Counted from the stretch's first letter, positions 11,446 to 23,546 are shown. The stretch: DNA of 64,000 bases from Favolaschia claudopus (GCA_037176885.1 JAWWNJ010000094.1:434001-498000), one strand, 5' to 3'. Translations and numbers: made by a program. The notes: generated by a model not told the origin, from the letters alone.

Positions 11446-11935
11446 GATAAGCTCGGAACCTTGACGTGCGTCGCGAGTCCGAACGCCGCTTGAGGCCCTG
11501 AAGTTGAAACTTCGACGCGCGAGTCTTGATGTGCGGCTTTGAGCTTACGTCTCGGCGGCTTGACCTTGAGGCGCGGCTTCAGGTCTTGAAGTTGAAGGCT
11601 TGATGCGCGCCCCGAGTCTTGAGGCGGGACTTGAGGCCTTGATGCGCGTGTCTTGAGGCGCGGCTTGAGGTCTTGCAGTCGGAGGCTTCAAGTTGATGCG
11701 CGACTTGAGTCTTGAGGCAGGTCTTGAGTCTTGCGGTGACTTGAGGCCGTAAACCGTCTTGTAGCAGTCTCCCACTGAGGTGTTGAACTTGTCTTCTGGA
11801 ACGTGTCTCGAAGCGTTGAGGGATCTTGGAATCTTGAAGCGCGGCTTGATGTCTTGAGGCCATGAGGTGCCTGTTGAGGTCTTAAATCTCGGTCTTGACG
11901 TTGATGTCTTGAAGCGCCAGTGATGTCGAGGTGTT
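11446..11935. repeat. CTTGA-rich degenerate minisatellite
   Basis: CTTGA occurs about 22 times by eye on the + strand in roughly 490 bp, where chance predicts less than one. It is nearly absent as its reverse complement. The common arrangement is CTTGAGGCGCGGCTTGAGGT, with spacers of 8-15 bp that vary in length, so reading frame is not maintained across the block. On the minus strand it would read as Gln/Ala/Ser/Arg-rich in any frame. No terminal inverted repeats or transposase are seen. Confidence 0.7.
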
Positions 11936-12824
11936 GTATATAGTTTGCAGCTGAGATCTTAAACGGCGACGGCAATGAGAGTCAAGAGAAGGCTGGCGAA
12001 ACTGGAAGACTACACGACGACCGTCAGTGGTGAAGCAGCAAACATGGATGTAGTAACGCACCGAGCAGAGCAAACATCTGACTAGGCGAGCTTGGCGAGA
12101 TGGCTGGATCGAGAGCCTGAGTAGGAGAGGTGGCAGAGAGGACAGAACCAGCCTAGGCGAGGTCGAGGAAAGTCAGCGTTGATGCGGTGAACGATGGCAA
12201 AGGATGAGTACTCACAACGGAGACAATGAACAATGACACGGGGAGGTGCAACAGTCCAGATGAAATTTGAGAGCTTGAGGCTTTGACGCTGGAAAGAGAC
12301 GACCCCGTCGGGAGATCATGGGAGAAGAGAAGAGAGAGCGAGAGTGACAAATTGTCACGATGTGGTTGGCTTTTATACCCGTTACGACGGCGATTTCCGG
12401 ACTTGAATCCAGTTTTCAAGTCGTCCAGATGGTTTGGAAGGGTTCAGATAGGAAGAATGGAGGCCATCGGTTGGTATTTACTCAAAGCGTCGAATATAGG
12501 CCGTGAAATTGAATATTTTTGAGCCAAACTTGAAGCGTGTTAATAGGTAAGGACCGTAGGTAGAGTCTCGACAGTGTGTGTGCTACGGCGCTGCTAACGA
12601 GCACGCAGTATCGCAGAGCAGACACAGGAAACAAACTACAGAGATGCTGAGAGAAGCGGAAGCTTCAAAGTCATCTGACCGTGACCAACATTTTCCCACC
12701 ATCCGCATAAGAATGTTGGTAAACTGTACCAGGGTTCAAAAGGTGTATCGGCAGCACCTACCTACTATTATGCAGAGCAAAATACAAGCGACAAACAAGA
12801 GATGAAAACACAGTCAAGGCTAGA
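11936..12824. other. Possible minus-strand transcription unit without a convincing protein
   Basis: A TATAAAA box lies on the minus strand at 12371-12377. Downstream of it, on the minus strand, come a short ATG frame (from about 12322), a GTGAGT donor-like site (about 12216) and then the CTTGA repeat. No homologous protein can be recognised, so a non-coding RNA or a rapidly evolving gene is possible. 12420-12824 shows nothing clear. Confidence 0.3.
12371..12377 (-). promoter_or_regulatory. TATA box (minus strand)
   Basis: TATAAAA read on the minus strand, directed towards the CTTGA-rich repeat. No protein start with support follows, so the transcript is hypothetical. Confidence 0.35.
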
Positions 12825-14847
12825 TCAACTGGACTTGATCTCAGCGACCTCCTTGTCAATCGCAGCTTGGAACTCCTTCGCCACATCCTCCGAACGGAGC
12901 CGCAAGCTATACGTCTGGGCCTCTCCAGCTGCGTCGTGGCCCACCAAGGTCAGCGCCTTCTTCGACACGGACACCTTCAATCCCGAGTACAAGGCAAAAT
13001 TCTGGTGAAGGAATCAATCAATCATGAGTGCAAATGCAGAATCAAGTGAGACGAACAATTTGTATTTTACCCCCCGAGGTTCGCAAGAGAAGTCGCCGCG
13101 CCGACGTCTCTTTATGTTTTTTGAGGCGAACAAAACCTATCGCGATGGTGTGAATTAAATGCGCATGGCGAAACGAGTCTGCACTTCGCACCTGTACCAA
13201 TATCCGCCCAGCCACCTTGGCTTTCTTTTCGAAGTCGATACGCCTTTGACTTCGCTTGGTATACTGTCTCCTCGTCTTCTTCTCCCTCGCCCTCAGCATC
13301 CAGACCACTTGGCGCGTCATCCCCGAATATCAGGCCAGAGGAGCCGGACGAGCTGCCCTCCGTCGTACTCACCTTCTCCGTCTCTTGGCTCGACGCAGCC
13401 TCCGTGGTAGCCCCATCGTCGTCCCCCTCGCCGTCATCCTTACTCTCCTCCTTCACCTTTTCCTTCGCCTGGTCTTTGGGCGAGGCGAAAGAAAATCCAA
13501 CAGGGTTGCCAATGCTGCCGCCACTGGCGCCAAAGCCAAATGAGGGTGCAGGTGAGCCTGATGTTGAAGGGGACGGGGAGCCGAAAGGATTTCCTGCTCC
13601 ACTGCCAAACAGAGAAGTGGTCGGCTTGCTGGCACCGCCAAACACTGACGACGGAGAGCCAAATGGTGATGGAGAGGTTGTCGCAGTAAATGGGGAAGCA
13701 GTGGCAGTGGTGCTAGTCGCGGACCCAAAGAGTGATGAGGGTGGGGCGGAGCCAAAAACGGAGGGAGCGGGGGTGGAAGCGGTTGAAGATGGGAATGCGG
13801 AAGGTTTCGGAGTCGTGGATGTGGAGGCAGGGAATGCGAACGGTTTGGAAGAGGGTGGTGGATCGGCAGCACCATTGGTAGTGGGGGGTGTAGGCGTAAC
13901 CGGTTTGTTGCCAAAAGTGAAAGAGGCGGGCGCGGCGGGCATTTTCAACGGAACGGCGGGGGTCTGTGGTGTCGGACTTGGTCCACCAAAAGGAGACGGT
14001 GATGGAGATGGTGCTGAGGAGCGATCTGGTATTTTCAATTTGTCGTCATCAAGCTTTTTCAGAAGGTCGGTCCGTATGTTTGCGTATTGACTTATGAACC
14101 TTGCGACGTCCACGAAAGGATCTGCTTCGATAGCATTTGTTATGGTACGAAGGAGAGACGCGTTGAGACCACGGAGAGAGCCATAGTACTTCGATGAAGT
14201 ATCGTCGGTTGTCCCATCAGCGTCTAAGGATGAGGTGGAAGTTTGTGGAGGTGGCGGAGGCGGATTCGAACCGCTGAGCGAAGAAAACAAGGTTTTTGCA
14301 GCACTGGAGGCCGTTGGGGCAACGGCGACGGCTTCAGGTGCAAAAGATGGCGAAGGGGTGGGTGTCCCAGGTGTACCAAAAATACTTGTCGATGGTTTGG
14401 GTGCTGGAAAGCTTGGGGACGAAGCTGGAGGTGTGAATTTGAACCCACTGTTGCCGCTACTCGGAGTACCGAACCCAGCAAATACCGGTTTAGAGGGCGA
14501 AGGAGTACTTGCCGGCTATATGGACATTTATTTTACAATTGACACCTACACGAAGATGCCGCACCTCAGTTCCATTTGCTTCAGGTCCTGTGAACGATGG
14601 AGACATTCCCAGACGTCGGGGCATGGCTTTTATTCTATGAAACGCGTCAATTGAACACGGAATCGTGCAAAACGTACTGCAAACCTTCTGCCAGCCAGAA
14701 CAGCATCGTCTGCCTTCTGAAACGGTCCATCGCTGGAGACTTCCTGCAAAAATTAATACACCGAGAGAGCACACCGAGGGCACCCAATACCTCGACATCA
14801 GGGTCGCCAAATTCCCTTGTCAGTTGATTCTCTGCACCGCGCTTCAT
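12825..14847 (-). CDS. NUP2: FG-nucleoporin Nup2/Nup50 with C-terminal Ran-binding domain
   Basis: A mobile nucleoporin of the nuclear basket; it binds importin-alpha and Ran-GTP and speeds cargo release. Exon 1 starts MKRGAENQLT, the Nup50/Nup2 N-terminal motif, then a small exon gives GPFQKADDAVLAGRR and the next IKAMPRR. The central 350 residues are Ser/Pro/Thr-rich with FG-type repeats (VFGSA, LFGSG, SPFGSP, SFGFGA). An acidic linker leads into the Ran-binding domain: EETVYQAKSKAYRL, GGWADIGTG, GFVRLKKHKETSARRLLLR, NFALYSGLKVSVSKKA, and a C-terminal helix ending AEIKSS. The short C-terminal exons (from about 13190 downwards) are easily missed; joining them needs a GTTCGT donor. The gene is complete. 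Confidence 0.88.
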
Positions 14848-16396
14848 AGTCGCAGTTGAACGTTGAGGGCATGAAAGTTTCCCACGCCTCGATACACCGC
14901 TTTCTGTTCGACTTGCTCAGTTGCTGGGCGCCATGACAGTCAGACAAGGCTACTGTTCTACGTCACAATTCATTTGGCCCAAGTCTTTCCATGGATCCCC
15001 ATGACATTCTACCCCCTCGACTTCAACTTTGGAGCCATAGAGGACCGCCCAAATTGTTGCATGGGTCCGATAACCCTGACAACACTTTGCTGCGAGAAAG
15101 TTCATGTCAATCCAGTTGTAATTTCTGCGCAAACTTATGAGATCTTTTTTCGGTAAATAATTGAACTGCAAGTGAGATTTGATACTTTCTGGCCTTTTTC
15201 CACTGTCAAGTGAGTATTTTTGAGGTGTTTCGAAGGGTGTAGACAGAAGTTTTCCGCAAGAACGTAATTTGGCGTGGAAGTGATTGTATGATGTCCAAAA
15301 CAAGTAATTCGGTGATTCAAACTACGAACTCCGAAGTTTTGGGTTCTTGGTTGTGAGCTCCACCACACAAAAGTAACAACATCTCGAGCTGAGCCAGGCT
15401 GAGCCTCCCATCGACTTCAACTGTCTGCAGGTGCTGATGCCATGGTTGCCGTAGATGATAGTTTGATCGGCCAATCAGGGCCAAGGGCCTGAGGGAAGTT
15501 CGCTTGCTCCATACCATTCACACAGGGGGTCGGGAAAAAGGTAGAGTAGTTATGATTATCTGAGCCGCTTTACTGATACAAGACGGCAATATTCTGCATT
15601 TTACAAGCCAGAAACAGAAGTTTTTGAAAGAATCAGCCGAATTTCGGAACGCCCACAGTATTTGATGAGATCACTGCATCATGCAAAACAGCTCGATATG
15701 GGAATTGCTTGATGGATGTCTTGAACGTCATGCTGACCATGTTCTCTGAGAGTCTGTTTCAGCCAGTAGGTAACAACCATCGAGACTCACAGATTCACGC
15801 CTAATCTGCTGAAAGTTCGTCTAATCAAGAAACTTCAGAGTTCAGACTTCGTCACAGAAGTTCGATTTTTTGCCGATAAATAATGCCATACAAACTCCTT
15901 GTACAAAGTTTATGGTTGGGTCTTCCAATGAACAGGCTATCAGGTCAAGGCCGAGAAGTATGACCACAACTCATGGTTGTGGAATGTAATGGGCTACATA
16001 TAGCATCAACAAAAACCCAAACATAAGGCAGTCTGCTCACTTTCATTTGGAAACAAATCGAGTCGAAGAATCAAAATCAGTACCTAGTATGGCATACGAA
16101 TTCCCTTTTCACTCATACGCTGCAGAATAGAATTCGTTTCCATCGGCACGTAGTCGGAGTCAAGACAGGTCAAGACCTCAGTGCACGTTACCGAAAGTGC
16201 TCCCTTGCATGCGAACCCGCTTCAGTTTCTTAGCAAATCATCTCGAAATCCCCACAATCAAAGCTGCGTCAGGGTAAGCTGGAATGATTTCAATATACGT
16301 AGGGAACCTTTGGGCATTGTGTACAAGACAACTCACTAACGCGTACGTAAGGCGACAAACAACGCGTCAACAATACGACCTTTGCTACTCACAATC
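14848..16396. other. 1.5 kb without a recognisable gene
   Basis: Minus-strand frames at 14950-15303 and 15317-15517 are open (118 and 67 codons) and could be exons of one gene, but no known family, signal peptide or clean splice chain was found. ACGCGT boxes lie near 16341 and 16360, just before copy C. The rest shows nothing clear. Confidence 0.4.
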
Positions 16397-17519
16397 ATGA
16401 CAACGGCAGTTCCACTCAGTGCAATTGCCACATCCCTTGAAGATCTTGAGGACAATTCCCTTACAACGCGATATCTATGTCCATGGAACGACAACTACAT
16501 GGTGAGTGGCGTCCCGTTTAGTTCTTAGTTCGCTGCTTCCTGCAACTGATCGCCTCCAGCTCCGCCAACTGGAGTATTTGTGGGGACTGGACGTATTCGC
16601 GTTAGATCCAATGCGATACTCTAATTCTAAACGCAACACTCTCGAGTGTGAGCAAGGCAGATCCCTTGTAGTAGTATCGCGCGTTGACTGGCCTTCAGTT
16701 AACAAGTCCATGGATGTCAAATTACCCGACGGAGACCGTAGTTGGACCTTGATTCCTACGGAGGAGACTTTGATCGCCATCTTTGCCTTACACCGCCAGA
16801 ATTGCTATGCAGATACCTCTGAACGAAAGTCGTTTTTCACTGTGAGCTCATTGTTGTCATTGTTTTGTGGGAGACTATGGTTGATAGCTCGGCAGGAGTT
16901 TTCTGCATCGCAATTCGAGTACGTCTTCGTCCCGTTTACTACAGAACTCGACTTCTTCATTCGGGTATCTGGAAAACCAAAAAAGTACACAGCGCCATAC
17001 AATGACTTTCCTCGGGTGATATCCTCCGCCGATCCGTTTTTCGTTGCGTTCGACTCACGACTGTCGATTGAAAGATACGACCACTTCCCTTCCGAAGAAT
17101 GGCGTCGAGTGTTCGTACGCTTGTCGATACTCTGGCGTCCGAGTCCTCTGCCCGAGGATTTTCTCCCAAACTGTTATCCCCAATCCTTCTACCACGACTC
17201 CGACTATGACACTTCGGACGGCGGGTCCAACTGTGGCAGTAAGGAGACGGTGATGGGCCCTGTTTGCGAAGGTCCATTTCTGAATCCCGGTAAGGAAGCG
17301 TTCGTCTGTAACTGGGTGCGACAGGAAAGACATCAGCCATGCGACCGCGTCATTCCAGGTGATCTTGTACCTCCCGCAAACTGGGAGGAACGAGTACGAC
17401 GCGTGCCCGACGCTTGCCGAAAGCGAGCCCAGTGGCGCGTCGAGTCGAAGCGAGGTTTTCAGTATTTCGAACGCTACCTTCCAAAAGCTGCAGCACGTTT
17501 CAAAGATGGGTCGGGTTGA
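16397..17519 (+). CDS. Unknown-family copy C (intact, 319 aa)
   Basis: This is the third member of the unrecognised family (see 5244-6352), on the opposite strand and 10 kb away. The exons 16397-16501, 16560-16647, 16699-16841 and 16896-17519 sum to 960 nt in frame. Intron positions and phases match copies A and B, and exon 3 is again 143 nt. Shared blocks are VPLSAIAT, RQLEYLWGLD, PTEETLIAI, RKSFFT, EFSASQFEYVFVPF, SSADPFFVAFDSRL, WVRQERHQPCDRVIPG and QWRVESKRGFQYFERY. It has no signal peptide or membrane segment. The strong conservation of the C-terminal basic-aromatic block suggests that it carries the function, but what that is cannot be said. Confidence 0.72.
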
Positions 17520-17613
17520 TGTCTCAAGTGGTAATCCACTCCAGCAAACATTTCCAAGATTTGGTCGTCTCGATAGCATGTAAGTACAGTGTCGTTAAAT
17601 CAGCTCTTCACCA

Positions 17614-18159
17614 TCAAACTCCATGTTCAAAGAACTTCGGCACTCGAGCCAAAATCCCTGCAATCTCGTTATCTGAGACGATGTATTCCCAGCATCCTTC
17701 CGGCTTGTCCCATCCGTCATCCGAACCTATAACACCAATCGTTTTCTTCTCCTCCTGCGCACCGCGGCGGTACACATACACATTTTCCCACTTCCACCCT
17801 TCGACTCCGCTCCCTGACAGAGGCTTGATCTCCCAAGTGATCCAGCATACGGCGCTGGTTGCACTGGCAGGGTCGACACGGTGCGAGGACATTTTGATAT
17901 CCAACCCAAGGCCATGTTTTTGGAAATTCTCCAAATGTCCAGTGATTGATTTGGTGGTTTCTTCAAACGACGAGAAACGATGCTGTTGACCGAATGTAGA
18001 GGCGGTCGTATTTAAATAATGAGCAGCCAGGGCAGCGGCTGTGACGGGAATTAACGAGCTGTTATTTGACTCGGATGAGGAGGCAATGGCCATGGCCATG
18101 GCTCTCGCATACGAAAGGACGAAGGCAGTCGCTGCGGCGCTAACATCGAGAGTGGTCAT
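17614..18159 (-). CDS. NTF2-like (SnoaL-type fold) small protein, 181 aa
   Basis: A single-exon protein. It has an N-terminal helix-rich stretch (ATAFVLSYARAMAMAIASSS), then a block typical of NTF2-like folds: AALAAHYLNTTASTFGQQHR, a curved-sheet segment with ATSAVCWITWEIKP, WKWENVYVYRR, and a C-terminal WEYIVSDNEIAGILARVP. Uncharacterised fungal proteins of this length and fold are common; no catalytic residues can be assigned. It is convergent with copy C (94 bp apart) and divergent from COG3 (149 bp). The family call is by pattern of secondary structure and motifs and is only moderate. Confidence 0.6.
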   Translation of the reverse strand: MTTLDVSAAATAFVLSYARAMAMAIASSSESNNSSLIPVTAAALAAHYLNTTASTFGQQHRFSSFEETTKSITGHLENFQKHGLGLDIKMSSHRVDPASATSAVCWITWEIKPLSGSGVEGWKWENVYVYRRGAQEEKKTIGVIGSDDGWDKPEGCWEYIVSDNEIAGILARVPKFFEHGV

Positions 18160-18308
18160 GTCGGTCAGGAGATAAGTTAGAAAATCGAATTCACGTTTCC
18201 GGGGATCCGAAGTTTCACATCAAAAAACATAAGTGAAACCCTAACAACCCCAAACAACCGCCTACGAGTCCCAATTTGTAAATTTTGATCTGACTTTGAT
18301 CTCACTGA

Positions 18309-21300
18309 ATGACGACGCGTCAAACGCAACGGAAAGGAACTGCGCCGCCGCTCAGCACTCCCCAGCCCAAACCGGCCCTCAATGTGGAGGAATGGGAAGC
18401 CAAGGCTCCATTAACTGACCGTGAAGTAACAAGTGTTGGCATCCTCAAGACCGCGAGTGAAAAAATACCACTACCATACAAGGTATTAGCTCAGTATTCT
18501 CCTTGTGACCTACTTTCAATATCTAGGACTGTGCTTTAGTTCAGTGATGATGAGCCGGGGTCCTCCTCCCGCCCTTCTACGCCAGTTGCCCGAGGCGCCG
18601 CCAGCAGATTGGAACCAGGACGATTAGGACCCAGTTCCAGACCGAGTTCTCCAATGCCGCCGACGTCTTCGCGCGTTGTCGCTCACGCTCTGCATCCGAA
18701 ACACCCCGTCCAGACACCTCAACAATTCTATGACTGGTTCGCATTGATAGACCGTTCCGTGGCTCATAGTCAAGAGGCGCATTTCCGGGCACATGTTGCC
18801 AGTGTATCGGAGCATCTCGACACGTGTGATAAGCTTGTCGAGCGGATAGACGAGGTTGATGCGGAAGTAGACGGAATGCTGGAAGGTTGGCGTGGCGTCG
18901 AGGAAGGTGGAAAGAGTCTGAAAGATGCTTGCGAGAGGTTATTGGAGGAGCGGGTGCGTCAATCTGTTCTTCCTGTCTTAAAGTCACTGAACGAATTCAG
19001 GATCGGTTACTCGAAATGACAGAAGAGATTGGTGCGCGTCTGGAGTATTTCCAAGAATTGGAACAAGCTACTCGCATGTTGAACCATCCTGGAGAGTCCC
19101 TCGTGCTGCAAACTGATTTCTTATACATGGTCGAACGTGTGGATATATGCATAGATTTCTTGAAAGCCCGCGTATGTGCTCGCAATCACCTCAGCTCTAT
19201 ACAAATGTTTGACTACCTTTTAGCGACACTACCGTGAAGCCGAGGTCTATCTCCTACGTTTTCAGCAATGTATGACTCGTGCTATGACTCTGATTCGGAT
19301 GTACTTTGTGGGCTCGTTGAAGGCACTCTCTGCGGACGTCTCGAAACGAATGTCTGAAAAGGTGTTCTTCATATCCCTCGCATGTGGATCATCTAACAGG
19401 ATTTAGGATGTTTCCGCCACCGCTCAAATGCATCTTCTCTACACAAGATTCAAGAGTGTCTCGACCCAGCTTTCACCACTTCTAGGAGAGCTGGAACGAA
19501 GAGCGCAGGCGCATCCCTCTGAATTGTCAGCGCTGTTGACGGAATGCCACGCTGCTTATTTCAGCGTTCGAAAGTCTCTCCTAGTAAACCGGTTGACGGA
19601 AGAAATCAAAGGTCTCGATCCAAGTCGAACAGAGCTCGTGGAATTGGTATGCTTTCATTGGGCTCAATTGGATCTAAAGTTTATATCTCTTAGACTCGTG
19701 CGGGATGCAGCTATCTCAAACAATTATGCACAGACGAGTTCAAACTCTATCAATCATTTTTCAGCTCGGGTGAAGATCAGCTATAGTAAGTGGATTTGCT
19801 TTTCATTGAACGGCTTTTCACTTAGCATCATTGCTACCAGTCAGTATCTCGAGAATTTATGTGACTACCTCTACGACGACCTACGACCACGTATACTTCA
19901 CGAGCCACGCCTCACCGCTCTCTGTGAAGTTTGTACTGTTCTGCAGGCACTCATGGTCCTCGATGTTGCTGCAGCCATCCCGGATACATCCTCGGACGAG
20001 GAAGAGGACGCTACTGACGAACTTTCCGTCGATCTAAATAAGCCACGGACGACGAAAAAGGGACTTGGTCAACTGCATATAAGCCATCTGCTGGAAATGG
20101 TCCTTCAGGACGCCCAGACGCGGCTGTTCTTCAAAGCCCAATCGGTGATTCAGTCCGATATTCGTTATTATGTGCCGAAGCCGGAGGACCTTGCCTACCC
20201 AGATCGGCTCGTCGGTGGGTCTACAGCGTTTCAACGTACATTGCAAATCACTCATCGTGGTAGGTGCACAAACTCCTGGTGGCGATGGAGTCTTGCCTCT
20301 CAAAGAGAAGCAAAGTTTCAGCCAGTTGTTTCGACTCCCGACGCTAGACAGGCAGGAAACATGGTTCCCCACATTGTCGAAAACGGTGTGGGTCTTGTCT
20401 CAACTGCACGATTTCGTCAACGTGCGCACAATTACTCGTCTCTCTCTCTTCTTCCTACTAACCTGATTCCTGTAGCCTGCAATTTTCGAGGATATCGCGC
20501 AGGAAGCTGTAACACTGTGCAGACAGTCATTGATCCTTGCCTCCGACATGATCAAGCAGCGGGTTGGATCGTCTTCCAGTCTTCTTGACGGCGAACTCTT
20601 CCTCGTGCGACACCTGCTCATCTTGAAAGAGATCACCCACAATCTCGACCTTACCCATCGGGATGAGGAGGATTACCACTACGGCGTCACAGGTATGTAA
20701 GCCCATTTAATTCTCTTTCGTTTTCTGACCACCGCTAGATACCTTGGCGATCATGCTCAACAAAACGACCTCTCTCATCCCAGGCGCGCTTTTTGCCTCG
20801 CTCGGTATGCCCCGTGGTGAAGAGGGCATTCGAGATGCTAAACACGTATGTCTATTCATCCACCTACTTCAGCTCATTCACTGTCTATAGGGTATCGACC
20901 ACGACCTGAAACGTGTCTGCGAAGAGGTCATCTCCGAATGCTCGACGCCAATCTACACCCCACTACGCAAATGGATCGACCAAATCGACGCGCACAATGC
21001 CCGCCGGGCTCGCGAACAAGATGCCGAGATCACCCCACTCACAGCGCAGACAGCTTTCCAGCAACCGGCTGCGGAAGAACTCGACCGTGAGTTCCGTGCT
21101 GCCTGTGAGCGTGATCTTCGGGGCCAAGCTGCACGGTTAAGGCTTTACCTTGAAGACGACCGGACGGTCGGTGTGCTGCTTCAGCATATTCAGGATCGTA
21201 TCGTGGATGAGTATGCGCTGTTCCGGGATGTTGTTTGGAATATGTATGCGGGCGGGATGCGTTCGATCGTGCTTTCGTCAACAGGTCTACGGGAATTGTT

Positions 21301-21334
21301 GAAGTCGGTTTGTAGTGATCCAGATAAAAGCTGA
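18309..21334 (+). CDS. COG3: Conserved oligomeric Golgi complex subunit 3 (Sec34)
   Basis: A lobe A subunit of the COG tethering complex, which acts in retrograde transport within the Golgi. The N-terminal 100 residues are disordered. The Sec34 domain follows: QQFYDWFALIDRSVAHSQEA, HLDTCDKLVERIDEVDAEVD, LEYFQELEQATRMLNHPGES and FLKAR-HYREAEVYLLRFQQC. Later blocks include MHLLYTRFKSV, ECHAAYFSVRKSLL, NLCDYLYDDLRPRI and YVPKPEDLAYPDRL. The C-terminal half has DHDLKRVCEEVISECSTPIY and ends with GLRELLKSVC. About a dozen short introns (first at 18483-18539) are needed. The ATG at 18309 overlaps an ACGCGT box (18315-18320). It is long enough (about 800 residues) to be complete. Confidence 0.87.
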
Positions 21335-21851
21335 TGTTGATTGGCTGGGTACATTCTAAATTTATTAGATTGCATGATGAAATGCTGCAAAGGAGGCTGG
21401 AGAAGTATAGATATCACAGCGACCCTCGTTTGTATGGTCTGATCCCATACTCTGCGCTGGTAGCAACTGGATGTTGACGCGCTCGCTCCTTTAACTGTTG
21501 CAACAATGGCGCTATTACTATTAATCGTAATCGTTACAGAACACGATATACATCTTTGCGAGCGCGTCTCAGCCAACATTCGTTCAATGCTGTTGCGCTA
21601 GGCACAGCAATGACCTATATCTCCCCGTTCGCAGCACTCCAACCGGGCTTGAATTCTGCCGAGCAACGGGCTCAGCTTAACGCTGGAACTGCGCTGCCAC
21701 TTCGAGTGGGTCGCATGGGGCGGTTGACGAGGGATAAATTTCCTTCGTTGGTCTCGGTGGACCAAGGAGCACAGAAATGCACTAGGCATCTATCTGCGTC
21801 TGCAGCACTGCTTACTGCTTGTTCGTTCGCCACATTCGTCAAACAACCTCA
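21335..21851. other. Intergenic region, no gene seen
   Basis: Lies between the convergent COG3 and membrane-protein genes. A 107-codon frame at 21556 overlaps the 3' end of the next gene on the other strand and has no recognisable features. Confidence 0.4.
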
Positions 21852-23278
21852 CTATACCAGTGTCGCCTCAGAAAGTTGATATTTGTGGCTGGGCCTGTTG
21901 TCCTTCTCGAAATCCAGGGGTCCTAGAGCGGGAACTCCGAATTGCACGTTCACGGCATGCAGTGTCGTGGCGGGGCTTTCTTCGATGCTTGGCATTTTCA
22001 GCGCGTCGGGAACAGTGCCCATGAATGTTGGGTCACTGAGTGATTTCTTTGTGCTTATGAGCAAGAGCACAATGGGGGTGTATGCACCCTGTTGTACAAG
22101 TTTAGCGAATTTTGAGGGATAAAAAAGGGGATGGCGACACGTACAGCAATCTGTATGCTCACGGGGGTGAAAAGGTCGCCCAAGGTGTTATAAGGCAGTC
22201 TGATGAGGATAGACCCCAGGCCAAAGACCTGAAGGGTAAACGGATTGAGATGCTACTAAAATAGAAAAAATGGATCGCTGCACTCACAGCCGACACAGTG
22301 TAGAAGATACCAGACTCCAATAAAATCCGCAGTATCTGGTCGCCTTTCGTAGTCTTGTTAAACCCGCCACTGATAGCTTTGCGATGCTGCCAGGCTGAGG
22401 CCCAGACAACTCCAGTTGATATGAAGTTAGACACTACTGACAGCCCTAGGGCAAAGAGTTGGAGAGTATCAATGACTGTTGTGAAGGACGGCATTTTCTT
22501 CTCGAAGTTCGGAACGAATGTGGACCCGATTCTGAGTCCTATTAAGCTGACCACGGCCACTAGAAAGCTTTCAATTAAGCGATGGATGAGGAAGGAAGAT
22601 TACGAACAGGACATGAGGGTCAGTAAGAAGATCGCGAAATACAGGAACTTCCGGTGGGATGGGGAGCAGATAAGTGCTCGCCAGATGACGAACCCATCAC
22701 AAAGCAAGTACTGTTGTTATTATAGTCAACGCAAGGAAAGGCCAGAAATAAAAAAACTACAAACGTTGAGCAGCGTTAAAGCATTGAATAGGGCGAACAG
22801 GCGAGTGGTGGGATTGGGACCAGAAAGTAGACTGTTCATGTCTCCAACAGCAATGAGGAAATTTATCCTGCTGACGAGGTCCGCGATGCGGTACACCCAG
22901 TAGGAGGTCGACAGAAGATACATGAAAAGAGTGAGAGCAAATAGAATTCTGTTTGCTCGTGTCTTCAGTCCTCGCCGTCTATGATCGCGGTTCAATACTC
23001 CAGCGGCAAGCAAGGCTCCAGCACCAGTGGTATGAGAAACCTACATTAACATCCGAGTCGATAATAAGATTATAATAGTGTATGCGCCTGTGCGACAGTA
23101 AGAAAATGCAAGCTGCATAATTTCCAACTGACTGACCGAAAAATAAGGTCTGTACAACGAGACCGACCTTGAATAAACATTTCAGCTTCGGATCTCCGAG
23201 TTACGCGCACATGAAAAAAAAACCAACCGTAAGATACAACACTATGCGACCCAAAGGAACGGAAGAAGGAGGAGCCAT
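21852..23278 (-). CDS. Multi-span membrane protein of an uncharacterised Agaricomycete family
   Basis: A plasma- or endomembrane protein with about seven hydrophobic helices. Visible parts are MAPPSSVPL at the start, VGLVVQTLFFGQSVGNYAAC (helix 1), RANRILFALTLFMYLLSTSY, a loop with FLIAVGDMNSLLSGPNPTTR, a helix from 22540 with VVSLIGLRI, LFALGLSVVSNFISTGVVWA followed by WQHRK, LLESGIFYTVSAVSAAIHFF, FTPVSIQIA and AYTPIVLLLISTKKSL. The intron at FTPVSIQIA-GAYTP splices in frame. This order of motifs is that of a large Agaricomycete family often found near DUF6534/DUF6533 proteins; its function is unknown. The first exons (about 23040-23278) are less certain. Divergent from the BTB gene, 268 bp away. 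Confidence 0.75.
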
Positions 23279-23546
23279 GTTGAAAGCGAAGAAAAGGTCC
23301 TCTCAGAGGAAGAAGAAGGCAAAAAAATAGCCAGCCAGCTGAAGATGAAGGACGAAGACAAGGCTGGCTGAGCTCAGTTGCTGGGCATTCGGGCAACGGG
23401 ATTTGGATGAGATCAAGTGCAAGAGAAGACATCATGATCGTCGCGCGCGCGGATCCCATTAGAGGACGGAAGCCGACGGATCAGGACGGAGATGAGCGCC
23501 GACTCATTGAAACGCCGCGCTGGTTTACTTGTAACCACTGTCGATC

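Noticed and set aside
14262..14272. GGTTCGAATCC on the minus strand, like a tRNA B box
   Set aside because: It lies inside the NUP2 coding exon (GSNPPP) and has no A box or cloverleaf around it.
16506..16896. Single long ORF for copy C reading through its introns
   Set aside because: The introns happen to be open, but GT-AG borders and comparison with copies A and B show four exons.
21556..21879. A 107-codon plus-strand ORF
   Set aside because: Overlaps the 3' end of the membrane-protein gene, low similarity to anything and no splice or promoter support.
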